9,354 nt of DNA from Spirochaetaceae bacterium. GTDB lineage: Bacteria > Spirochaetota > Spirochaetia > Treponematales > Breznakiellaceae. Made by a program: the position numbers and the translations under genes. The notes under the pieces were generated by a model, which worked only from the letters and a program-made list of their open reading frames with translations, searched no databases and was not told where the DNA came from. The stretch is taken from contig JAITXS010000081.1 in assembly GCA_031284645.1 (NCBI GenBank), positions 1-9,354 on the forward strand, in the 5' to 3' direction. This document shows, piece by piece, positions 1 through 5,511 of the stretch. How positions within the stretch are numbered: the first letter of the stretch is position 1; each line of letters opens with the position of its first letter.

Positions 1-9
1 CCTTCTTTA

Positions 10-166
10 GGGTAATTGGGTTGTAGGGTAAAGGGTTTTGGTTTTATCAGGAAGTTAACTACCCGCATCCCAACTCCCCTAACCCTTTGCTTCGGGGTAT
101 GGGGTATAGATTTTACCAGGAAGCCCCTACCCCATCCCGAACTTTTCTAAACCTTTGCTTTAGGGG
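10..166. repeat. Degenerate tandem repeat, two units of about 68 bp, G-rich arm / AT loop / C-rich arm
   Basis: Two diverged copies follow each other. The element ttttatcaggaag at 42-54 recurs as ttttaccaggaag at 111-123, and ctttgctt at 85-92 recurs at 153-160, giving a period of 68-69 bp. Each unit runs from a G-rich arm through an AT-rich loop to a C-rich arm. Unit 2 can fold with GGGG 94-97 on CCCC 130-133, TA on TA, and GGGG 101-104 on CCCC 124-127, with one bulge. Unit 1 can pair aaagggtt 30-37 with aaccctttg at 81-89 over 8 bp. The first bases of the window (ctttaggg, 5-12) look like the end of a further unit, so the array probably continues to the left. No protein-like reading frame fits. 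It lies just downstream of fliR, where flhB would normally be. Confidence 0.7.
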
Positions 167-250
167 CAGTGCTCACCCCGAAGAAGACCGATGGATCAAA
201 TATGAAGGCTTCCCGAACGAAGATAAAAGGAGTATCAGCAATCTACGATT

Positions 251-1081
251 TTATTCCCGAATGCCGCCGCCAACCGAGATAAAGAGTCCTTCAAGATCGC
301 GAAATCCCGCACCGATAATACGGTTAAAGCCTTCCACCATAAAGGGAAGTGTTGCCAAAATCAATACAAAAGCAACACTGATTGAAAGAGGGAACCCTTC
401 TGAAAGTATGTTTATCTGGGGGGCCGCTTTGGAGATAAGACCGGTGGTTAAGGACACAAGGAAGAGCGTACCTAAAATCGGCATACTTATCATAAGTGCG
501 TCAAGGAAAAGATGAGAAAGCCCCGAAGCCATCAACATCGCGATTTTTTCCCGTCCGGCGGCAAGCTCGGGCACACTCAGTGATTGTACGGAATGCCAGA
601 ATCCGGCAAGAAAAAGATCGCGGAAGCCGCCTGAGACAAGAAAGACAAGCATGGCGACAAGGTTCAGAAACTGCCCTATCAGCGGATTTTCTATCTGAGC
701 GAGCGGATCAAAAGTTTCTGAAGCGCCGAACCCCATCTGCAGGGAGAAAAACTGGCCTGCCGTGGAGAAAGCGGCAAAGATAATTGTAATAAAAAAGCCT
801 AAAATAATGCCGATGACTGCCTCGCCGCCGATTAACAGGAGGAATCCCAAGCCGAACGGAGCGCCGGATATGCCGGGTAAGCTCTCCCATCCGCTCTGCG
901 ACGCGGCTTGCGGCAAAACGCAAAACGCAGCAAAACCGGCAAGAGCGATTTTAGCCACACGCGGGACGGAATCCGAAGAGAGAAGCGGCGCTGTCTCAAT
1001 CAGTGCAAGCGCTCGTACGGCAAGCAGCAAAAACACCGGCGCGGCTGCTAAAATTTGATTAAGTATCAGTGAGTCAATCAT
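251..1081 (-). CDS. fliR: Flagellar biosynthesis protein FliR (type III export gate subunit)
   Basis: FliR is an integral membrane subunit of the flagellar export gate. With FliP and FliQ it forms the pore through which rod, hook and filament proteins leave the cytoplasm. The 276 residues are close to the family's usual length and almost wholly hydrophobic, with several membrane segments. The N-terminal stretch APVFLLLAVRALALIETAPLLSS is followed by SVPRVAKIALAG, the characteristic FliR opening. The mid-region QMGFGASETFDP, with the NPLIGQFLNL stretch after it, and the late NILSEGFPLSISV match family motifs. The ATG at 1081 gives the expected N-terminus, but its ribosome-binding site is weak: AAGG about 13 bases upstream. 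An in-frame stop lies just before that. Neither fliP/fliQ upstream nor flhB downstream is present, although these genes usually adjoin fliR in spirochaetes. No terminator is evident after the stop. The gene looks intact. Confidence 0.93.
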   Translation of the reverse strand: MIDSLILNQILAAAPVFLLLAVRALALIETAPLLSSDSVPRVAKIALAGFAAFCVLPQAASQSGWESLPGISGAPFGLGFLLLIGGEAVIGIILGFFITIIFAAFSTAGQFFSLQMGFGASETFDPLAQIENPLIGQFLNLVAMLVFLVSGGFRDLFLAGFWHSVQSLSVPELAAGREKIAMLMASGLSHLFLDALMISMPILGTLFLVSLTTGLISKAAPQINILSEGFPLSISVAFVLILATLPFMVEGFNRIIGAGFRDLEGLFISVGGGIRE

Positions 1082-1143
1082 ACCACGCCACAGGCCTTAG
1101 ATTGTTCCCCCAATATCCCGATTTTTGACCGACCATAATGCCG

Positions 1144-1332
1144 TCATTGTAACGGGGAAACACCGTGTTCGACAATGGATATCCGCTCTTCCCGATAATC
1201 CGAATCAAAGAGGCTCATTGTAAAACATATCCCCGAAAAAGAAAGCTCTTTCCGCAAACACTTGGGTACCCGTTTTTGTGAACAAGCCACACAGGGGATA
1301 TAGCTATCAGGAAGAGGCTTTATGAATAACAA
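1144..1332 (-). CDS. Doubtful small ORF, 62 residues, unrecognised
   Basis: This frame lies between the sigma-like gene and fliR on the same strand. It would begin with TTG at 1332, with a weak AGGA four bases before it, and ends in TGA at 1144. The product has four cysteines, including a CVAC pair followed by KCLRK, then an acidic-basic stretch and no hydrophobic segment. I recognise no family. The frame overlaps the candidate fliR promoter and part of the degraded repeat copy. It may therefore be chance, a remnant of a longer gene, or a real small protein. An internal ATG would leave only 24 residues (MSLFDSDYREER...). Included at low confidence because it is the only plausible frame in the 288-base gap. 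Confidence 0.2.
   Translation of the reverse strand: MLFIKPLPDSYIPCVACSQKRVPKCLRKELSFSGICFTMSLFDSDYREERISIVEHGVSPLQ
1146..1175 (-). promoter_or_regulatory. Candidate sigma-70 promoter for fliR
   Basis: Read on the minus strand, TTGTCG (1170-1175) and TACAAT (1146-1151) are separated by 18 bases. Transcription would begin near 1139 and give a leader of about 58 bases before the fliR ATG. The -10 box matches the consensus at five of six positions and the -35 box at four. Having its own promoter fits a fliR that is no longer transcribed from a flagellar operon. This is a consensus match only. Confidence 0.4.
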
Positions 1333-1380
1333 GAAATCCTGTTACCCTTAGCCCTATCGACTCCACACCCTAAACGCTAA
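1291..1380. repeat. Degraded third copy of the G-arm / ATCAGGAAG / C-arm repeat
   Basis: The 10-mer tatcaggaag at 1305-1314 is identical to 45-54 in the left repeat array. It is again preceded by a G-rich stretch (acaggggatatag, 1291-1303). It is followed by a C-rich stretch (1341-1380) with CCC tracts and CCCTAA, resembling the C-rich arm at 62-85. Orientation is the same as in the left array. The similarity is partial, with the middle enlarged, so common descent is likely rather than proven. The copy overlaps the last bases of the sigma-like gene and the region between that gene and fliR. Confidence 0.35.
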
Positions 1381-2320
1381 ATCCTATACCTCTTTGTTTT
1401 ATGGCGTATAAATTGGAGTCGACCGAGCCTTTTGCGATGCCTAAGACCCGGGCAATTTGACTGTTACTTGCCTCAACGCGCATATTTTTTAAACGCCGTC
1501 TCATTCTAACGAGCCTTTCCCGATGCACTTTGATTTTTTCCGAGAGTATTTCGTAATGGATACTGTCTTTTTCCGTATAGTTCAATTTTTGTTCAAAAGA
1601 CATACAACGGAAATGTTGAAAAAAACAGCCTTCACGCAGAGAGCGGATTTTCCTTTCGGTGCGAAAGCGCAGTTTGTGTAACTGGTCTGTCAATTTATAA
1701 ATTTCATTTTTGTCCATGCCCAAGCACGGCGCAATACAGGCAATCAAATCATCCGTTAAAAAATAGTAAGATTTTAAAAGAAGGACAAGCGCCTGTTTCG
1801 GATTGGTAATATTGACTGTTTCCCCTTTACGGAGCGGAAGAAGCGCCGGGTAGTTTTCATCGGCACATGCTTCAAAACCCTGATCAGGACAGTATGCCGC
1901 CTCGGTTTCCGAAACTGATAACTCATGCGCTTTTTCATCCCAGATAACGCATTCTGTTTCATAGTGGGAAAATTTCATTCCGCGGAATTCTTTGTCGGCA
2001 TAGCGGACTATACTGTTGATATAGGTGTCAAAACTCGCAATAGTCGATTCAAATTTTTCGATAGACTTACTCATACGCGGGTACAGCCAGCAGAGAAAGT
2101 CCGCACGTTCACTCTTGTCCCTGTAGCGCAAAAGCCCGAAACTTCCGGGATTTTCCAATATCTGAATAAAGATTTTTGCTTCCAATTCTTTTTTGTCAAA
2201 AAGCCCCGCCTTGTATTTTTTAAACAAGATATTGACAGGCTTTTCTCTGGCGGGCGGTATATTCTTTTGATCACGGCTTTGATCGGGGGCTGCCCTGTCG
2301 ATACTATTTCTGATGCACAT
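1370..2320 (-). CDS. Putative sigma-70-like / helix-turn-helix DNA-binding protein
   Basis: This is a 316-residue soluble protein with no signal peptide or membrane segment. Residues about 70-113 (ERADFLCWLYPRMSKSIEKFE followed by SFDTYINSIVRY) resemble the core-binding helices of sigma region 2. Residues about 172-230 look like a further helical segment, with DDLIACIAPCLGMDKNEIY followed by an arginine-rich stretch (RFRTERKIRSLRE). The C-terminus, residues 286-311, reads SNSQIARVLGIAKGSVDSNL, a convincing helix-turn-helix close to sigma region 4. The start ATG at 2320 has a strong ribosome-binding site, GGAG six bases upstream. The gene is transcribed away from grpE. By recollection, spirochaetes carry hypothetical proteins ending in a similar IA..LGI.KG.VDS.L motif. 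Whether it acts as a sigma factor, an anti-sigma partner or a plain regulator cannot be told. The coding call is firm and the function tentative. Confidence 0.75.
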   Translation of the reverse strand: MCIRNSIDRAAPDQSRDQKNIPPAREKPVNILFKKYKAGLFDKKELEAKIFIQILENPGSFGLLRYRDKSERADFLCWLYPRMSKSIEKFESTIASFDTYINSIVRYADKEFRGMKFSHYETECVIWDEKAHELSVSETEAAYCPDQGFEACADENYPALLPLRKGETVNITNPKQALVLLLKSYYFLTDDLIACIAPCLGMDKNEIYKLTDQLHKLRFRTERKIRSLREGCFFQHFRCMSFEQKLNYTEKDSIHYEILSEKIKVHRERLVRMRRRLKNMRVEASNSQIARVLGIAKGSVDSNLYAIKQRGIGFSV

Positions 2321-2612
2321 AGTCTTCTCCTTATGATTTTACGATTTTCTTGTGTGTCGTCCTATAAGATATGCCGCAAAATTGCGTTTTTAATTCTTAA
2401 ACCACCCGGGGGAATAAATTTCTATCATTTTTTGGGAGCAGCAACATTGATGGTTGTCATATACTGAGGAGCGTTTTGGGGTGGGGCCGGGGTTTGAGCT
2501 TTATCAACATTCCAAAGCCCAAGATACTGTACAGCAAAAATGAGAGGCCCCGGCAATCAGGAACCGGAGTGGCTTACACAAGCTGTTCCAAAATGAGTCC
2601 GTTGCCGCTTTA
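2321..2612. other. Divergent intergenic region with palindromes and G-rich clusters, no gene
   Basis: The gap between the sigma-like gene and grpE is 386 bases, and no convincing coding frame lies in it. Visible items are: a short inverted repeat CGCAA-aa-TTGCG at 2375-2386; three closely spaced GGGG tracts at 2478-2492 (GGGG T GGGG CC GGGG) whose GCCGGGG (2486-2492) is complementary to CCCCGGC at 2548-2554; a small hairpin GCTTT 2498-2502 with AAAGC 2514-2518; and an 8-bp palindrome CTGTACAG at 2527-2534. The bases atcaggaa at 2555-2562 recall the core of the repeats near fliR. No CIRCE operator (TTAGCACTC-N9-GAGTGCTAA) is present. Confidence 0.5.
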
Positions 2613-2651
2613 TTGACGTTTTTTGATAAAATTTGTATTTTAGAGTATAGG
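2613..2651 (+). promoter_or_regulatory. Two overlapping sigma-70 promoters for grpE-dnaK
   Basis: The first is TTGACG at 2613-2618, a 17-base spacer and TATTTT at 2636-2641. The second is TTGATA at 2623-2628, 17 bases and TATAGG at 2646-2651. Both have ideal spacing and would start transcripts at about 2648 and 2658, some 50-60 bases before the grpE start. No heat-shock operator overlaps them. Confidence 0.6.
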
Positions 2652-2706
2652 GCATGATTTCACGTCCGTTATTAAAAAAATATTTATAAATTAAGGATAA
2701 CAAAAA

Positions 2707-3363
2707 TTGAGCAACAACAACGAAGATTGGGGGAATTCCGGTGAATCTGACATACATATTCATACGGTAACAGGAGAGACAGATCCGGACAAAAGCAATG
2801 CCGGAGATCAAAGTCAAAAAACAGAGGGATGTATCCCGCAAGGGGACGAAGTGCCTGAAAACGAAAAAGGAGAGTCTTCTTTGACCGTAAAAATTGCCGA
2901 ACTTGAGAAGCAAAATGCGGAATTAAAAGATCAATACCTAAGGAAAGCCGCGGATTTTGATAACTACCGTAAAAGAACTATCAAAGAAAAACAGGAAGCG
3001 ATTGATTTTGCCAATCAAAGTCTTCTTCTGGACTTAATCCCCATTATTGACGACTTTGAAAGGGCGATAAAAGCCGCAGAAGAGTCGGCAAAAAGCGAGG
3101 CCGAATTTGAAAACCTCAAAACCGGTATCAAGATGATTGAGCAGCGGCTTTACTCCACGCTTGAAAACAAGTGGGGTTTAAAGCGTTTTAATTCCGTTGG
3201 TGAGCTCTTTGACCCCTTGCGGCACGAGGCCCTGAGCATGGAAAAATCTCCGGATGTCACGGAAGCGATGGTTCGGGAAGATTTTATGAAAGGCTATACC
3301 TTAAAAGATCGGGTTGTGAGGCCGTCCAAAGTTAAGGTTTTAATGCCGGAGGGTAACGGATAG
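2707..3363 (+). CDS. grpE: Hsp70 nucleotide exchange factor GrpE
   Basis: GrpE releases ADP from DnaK so that ATP can rebind and the folded client can leave. The 218 residues begin with an acidic, disordered head (about 1-58) and a long helix that normally forms the dimer stalk (about 60-100, ELEKQNAELKDQYLRKAADF). The family signature DFDNYRKR lies at 83-90. LLDLIPIIDDFERAI follows at about 107-121. The beta domain that contacts DnaK contains FDPLRHEAL (about 168-176) and GYTLKDRVVRPSKV (196-209). The start is TTG at 2707, with AAGGA at 2693-2697 and nine bases of spacing. A hundred bases separate it from dnaK on the same strand. The common partner hrcA is not next to it. Confidence 0.97.
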   Translation: MSNNNEDWGNSGESDIHIHTVTGETDPDKSNAGDQSQKTEGCIPQGDEVPENEKGESSLTVKIAELEKQNAELKDQYLRKAADFDNYRKRTIKEKQEAIDFANQSLLLDLIPIIDDFERAIKAAEESAKSEAEFENLKTGIKMIEQRLYSTLENKWGLKRFNSVGELFDPLRHEALSMEKSPDVTEAMVREDFMKGYTLKDRVVRPSKVKVLMPEGNG

Positions 3364-3384
3364 ACCGGGGTTTCTTTCCACCGT

Positions 3385-3445
3385 ATAACAAAAAGCCCTA
3401 AGCGGATGTATAATCTGCTTGTATATAAAAAAGTTTAAGCTTAAG
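3385..3445 (+). promoter_or_regulatory. grpE-dnaK spacer with a possible internal promoter, hairpin and palindrome
   Basis: The 100-base spacer holds ATAACA (3385-3390), 18 bases, then a perfect TATAAT at 3409-3414, a possible internal promoter for dnaK. The same bases form a small hairpin: agcggat 3401-3407 pairs with atctgct 3413-3419 with one G-U pair. A 10-bp palindrome TTAAGCTTAA lies at 3435-3444, just before the dnaK ribosome-binding site AAGGAG at 3449-3454. If the promoter is used, dnaK can be made in excess over GrpE. The hairpin could alternatively be an RNA processing site. Neither is proven. Confidence 0.4.
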
Positions 3446-3463
3446 TATAAGGAGAGTTGAAAA

Positions 3464-5416
3464 ATGGGAAAAATTATTGGAATTGACTTGGGAACCACAA
3501 ATTCCTGTGTGGCAGTATTGGAAGGCGGAGAGCCTGTAGTTATCCAAAACTCGGAAGGCGGCAGAACAACACCGTCTATCGTTGCTTTTACCAGCAAGGG
3601 AGAGCTTCTTGTCGGTGCGCCGGCCAAAAATCAGATGGTGACGAATCCTGAAAACACGATTTTCTCGGTAAAGCGTTTTATGGGCCGGAGGTTTTCCGAG
3701 GTCGGGGATGAGATGCGCTTTGTTCCGTACAAGATTGTCGAGCAAGGGGATGACGTCCGTATTGAGGTCAACTCAAAAAAATATTCGCCGCCGGAAATTT
3801 CTGCTTTCACCCTGCAAAAAATGAAAAAAACAGCTGAGGATTACCTTGGCGAAACAGTTACCGAAGCGGTCATTACGGTTCCGGCCTACTTTAACGATGC
3901 CCAGCGTCAAGCAACCAAAGACGCCGGTAAAATCGCCGGTCTTGATGTTAAGCGCATCATCAATGAACCAACCGCGGCGGCTCTTGCCTTCGGCTTTAAC
4001 AAAGATCAGAAAAAAGAAAAAACTATTGTCGTCTATGATCTGGGCGGCGGTACTTTTGACGTTTCAATTCTTGAGCTGGGCGATGGTGTCTTTGAGGTAA
4101 AATCAACAAACGGTGATACCCATCTTGGCGGGGATGACTTTGACCGCAGAATTCAGGAATGGCTGATTGGCGAGTTCAAAAATGACAACGGCATTGACCT
4201 GAGTAAAGATAGAATGGCCTTACAACGTCTGCGCGAAGCTGCTGAAAAGGCAAAAATTGAGCTTTCCGCCATGCAGACAACGGAAATAAACCTGCCGTTC
4301 GTTACCGCTGACGCAAGCGGGCCGAAACACTTGCAGAAAACACTCACCCGCGCAAAATTCGAACAGTTGGTTGATGATCTTCTTCAAAGGACAAAAGATC
4401 CGTGTGTTAAGGCTTTAAAAGACGCGGGATTGACAGCCGATCAGATTGACGATGTTATTTTAGTCGGCGGATCGACCCGTGTTCCGGCTGTTCAAAAAAT
4501 CGTCAAAGACATCTTTAAAAAAGATCCGAATAAGGGCGTAAACCCTGATGAAGCGGTCGCGATCGGCGCGGCGATTCAAGGCGGTATCCTGGGCGGCGAT
4601 GTAAAGGACGTCCTCCTTCTTGATGTTACCCCACTTTCGCTGGGAATAGAGACATTAGGCGGAGTTATGACCAAGCTCATCACGCGTAACACAACGATTC
4701 CGACAAAAAAGAGTCAGGTCTTTTCGACCGCGGCGGACGGACAGAGCGCCGTTACCATTCATGTTCTGCAAGGAGAACGTGAAATGTCAAATCAAAACCG
4801 GACACTTGGTAATTTTAACCTGGACGGCATCCCGCCTGCACCGCGCGGCGTTCCTCAAATCGAGGTGAGTTTTGACATTGACGCCAACGGTATTGTTCAC
4901 GTTTCGGCTAAAGATTTAGGTACCGGCAAAGAACAGAAGATTCGTATAGAAAGTTCTTCCGGACTTTCCGATTCAGATATCGACAGGATGGTCAAAGACG
5001 CTGAAGCACACGCCAACGATGATAAGAAAGAGAAGGAAAAGGCTGAGGCTCGCAATGAAGCAGACACCTTAGTCTATAGCACTGAAAAAAATCTTAAAGA
5101 TCTCGGCGAGAAAGTAAATGCGGAAGACAAGTCCAAAATCGAGGCCGCTATTGCCGAAGTGAAGCAGGCTATGGAAGGTGGAAATACGGAAGCTTTAAAA
5201 TCAAAAACCGAGGCCCTGAAGCAGGCTTCTTATAAGATTGCCGAAGAGCTCTACAAACAGCAGGCTCCGAACGGTCCTGCCGGAACGCCGGGTACCGGTG
5301 GCGGAGCAGGCCCTGATTTTGGCGGACAAGGCGCTGCTTCGGGCGGGGACGCAGGCGGATCCGGCGGCACAAACAGCGCGGAAGATGCTGACTATGAAAT
5401 TGTAAACGATAAATAA
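3464..5416 (+). CDS. dnaK: Molecular chaperone DnaK (Hsp70)
   Basis: DnaK is an ATP-driven cytoplasmic chaperone that binds exposed hydrophobic segments of unfolded proteins, working with DnaJ and GrpE. The 650 residues are full length. The nucleotide-binding domain shows GIDLGTTNSCVAV at 6-18, the catalytic lysine K70 in SVKRFMG, NEPTAAALAFG at 167-177, the phosphate loop DLGGGTFDVS at 192-201, GGDDFD at 222-227 and LVGGSTRVPAVQ at 333-344. The allosteric linker and first strands of the substrate domain read DVLLLDVTPLSLGIET at 382-397. A helical lid follows, then a glycine-rich tail (about 600-637) ending YEIVNDK, an acidic variant of the usual end. The ATG has a strong AAGGAG nine bases upstream. 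The stop is followed at once by GGGAGG, which looks like a ribosome-binding site meant for dnaJ. Confidence 0.99.
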   Translation: MGKIIGIDLGTTNSCVAVLEGGEPVVIQNSEGGRTTPSIVAFTSKGELLVGAPAKNQMVTNPENTIFSVKRFMGRRFSEVGDEMRFVPYKIVEQGDDVRIEVNSKKYSPPEISAFTLQKMKKTAEDYLGETVTEAVITVPAYFNDAQRQATKDAGKIAGLDVKRIINEPTAAALAFGFNKDQKKEKTIVVYDLGGGTFDVSILELGDGVFEVKSTNGDTHLGGDDFDRRIQEWLIGEFKNDNGIDLSKDRMALQRLREAAEKAKIELSAMQTTEINLPFVTADASGPKHLQKTLTRAKFEQLVDDLLQRTKDPCVKALKDAGLTADQIDDVILVGGSTRVPAVQKIVKDIFKKDPNKGVNPDEAVAIGAAIQGGILGGDVKDVLLLDVTPLSLGIETLGGVMTKLITRNTTIPTKKSQVFSTAADGQSAVTIHVLQGEREMSNQNRTLGNFNLDGIPPAPRGVPQIEVSFDIDANGIVHVSAKDLGTGKEQKIRIESSSGLSDSDIDRMVKDAEAHANDDKKEKEKAEARNEADTLVYSTEKNLKDLGEKVNAEDKSKIEAAIAEVKQAMEGGNTEALKSKTEALKQASYKIAEELYKQQAPNGPAGTPGTGGGAGPDFGGQGAASGGDAGGSGGTNSAEDADYEIVNDK

Positions 5417-5511
5417 GGGAGGAAAACGGGCGGCGGGGGACAGGAGCGGGAACGGTGGTTTTGTATTAAAAATCCCCGTTCCCTGTGCCCTGTTTCCTGT
5501 TCCCTACGAAT
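5417..5511 (+). repeat. Stranded ribosome-binding site and long hairpin element between dnaK and dnaJ
   Basis: GGGAGG (5417-5422) directly follows the dnaK stop, but no start codon comes within range. What follows is an imperfect inverted repeat. GGGAACGG (5448-5455) pairs perfectly with CCGTTCCC (5476-5483). GG 5457-5458 pairs with CC 5474-5475 and TTTT 5459-5462 with AAAA 5469-5472, around a short AT loop. Lower down, 5435-5445 (GGGGGACAGGA) pairs with 5495-5505 (TCCTGTTCCCT) through two G-U pairs, with an asymmetric internal loop. The right arm holds imperfect cc(c)tgt repeats. The dnaJ ATG lies six bases beyond the hairpin, with no ribosome-binding site in between. Confidence 0.75.

Noticed and set aside
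10..166. CRISPR array or telomere-like repeat in the left-hand tandem units
   Set aside because: Only two diverged units with no unique spacers of constant length and no cas genes. The TTAGGG-like bits are irregular.
1..250. Start of flhB downstream of fliR
   Set aside because: All three minus-strand frames are interrupted by stops or lack the conserved FlhB N-terminus (LQWFA / EKTE-type motifs).
87..515. 142-residue plus-strand frame over the repeat array and the end of fliR
   Set aside because: It begins in repeat DNA and then runs antisense through fliR. It has no ribosome-binding site or recognisable domain.
1925..2467. 180-residue plus-strand frame
   Set aside because: Mostly antisense to the sigma-like gene, whose own start has a strong ribosome-binding site and sensible domains.
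2540..2596. 18-residue plus-strand ORF (MRGPGNQEPEW...)
   Set aside because: No ribosome-binding site; it lies in structured G/C-rich DNA and overlaps no known peptide pattern.
2321..2706. CIRCE heat-shock operator
   Set aside because: No TTAGCACTC-N9-GAGTGCTAA or near match was found upstream of grpE or dnaK.
5485..5511. In-frame GTG as an alternative dnaJ start
   Set aside because: It would add nine residues encoded by the repeat arm, has no ribosome-binding site, and the ATG at 5512 gives the standard DnaJ N-terminus.
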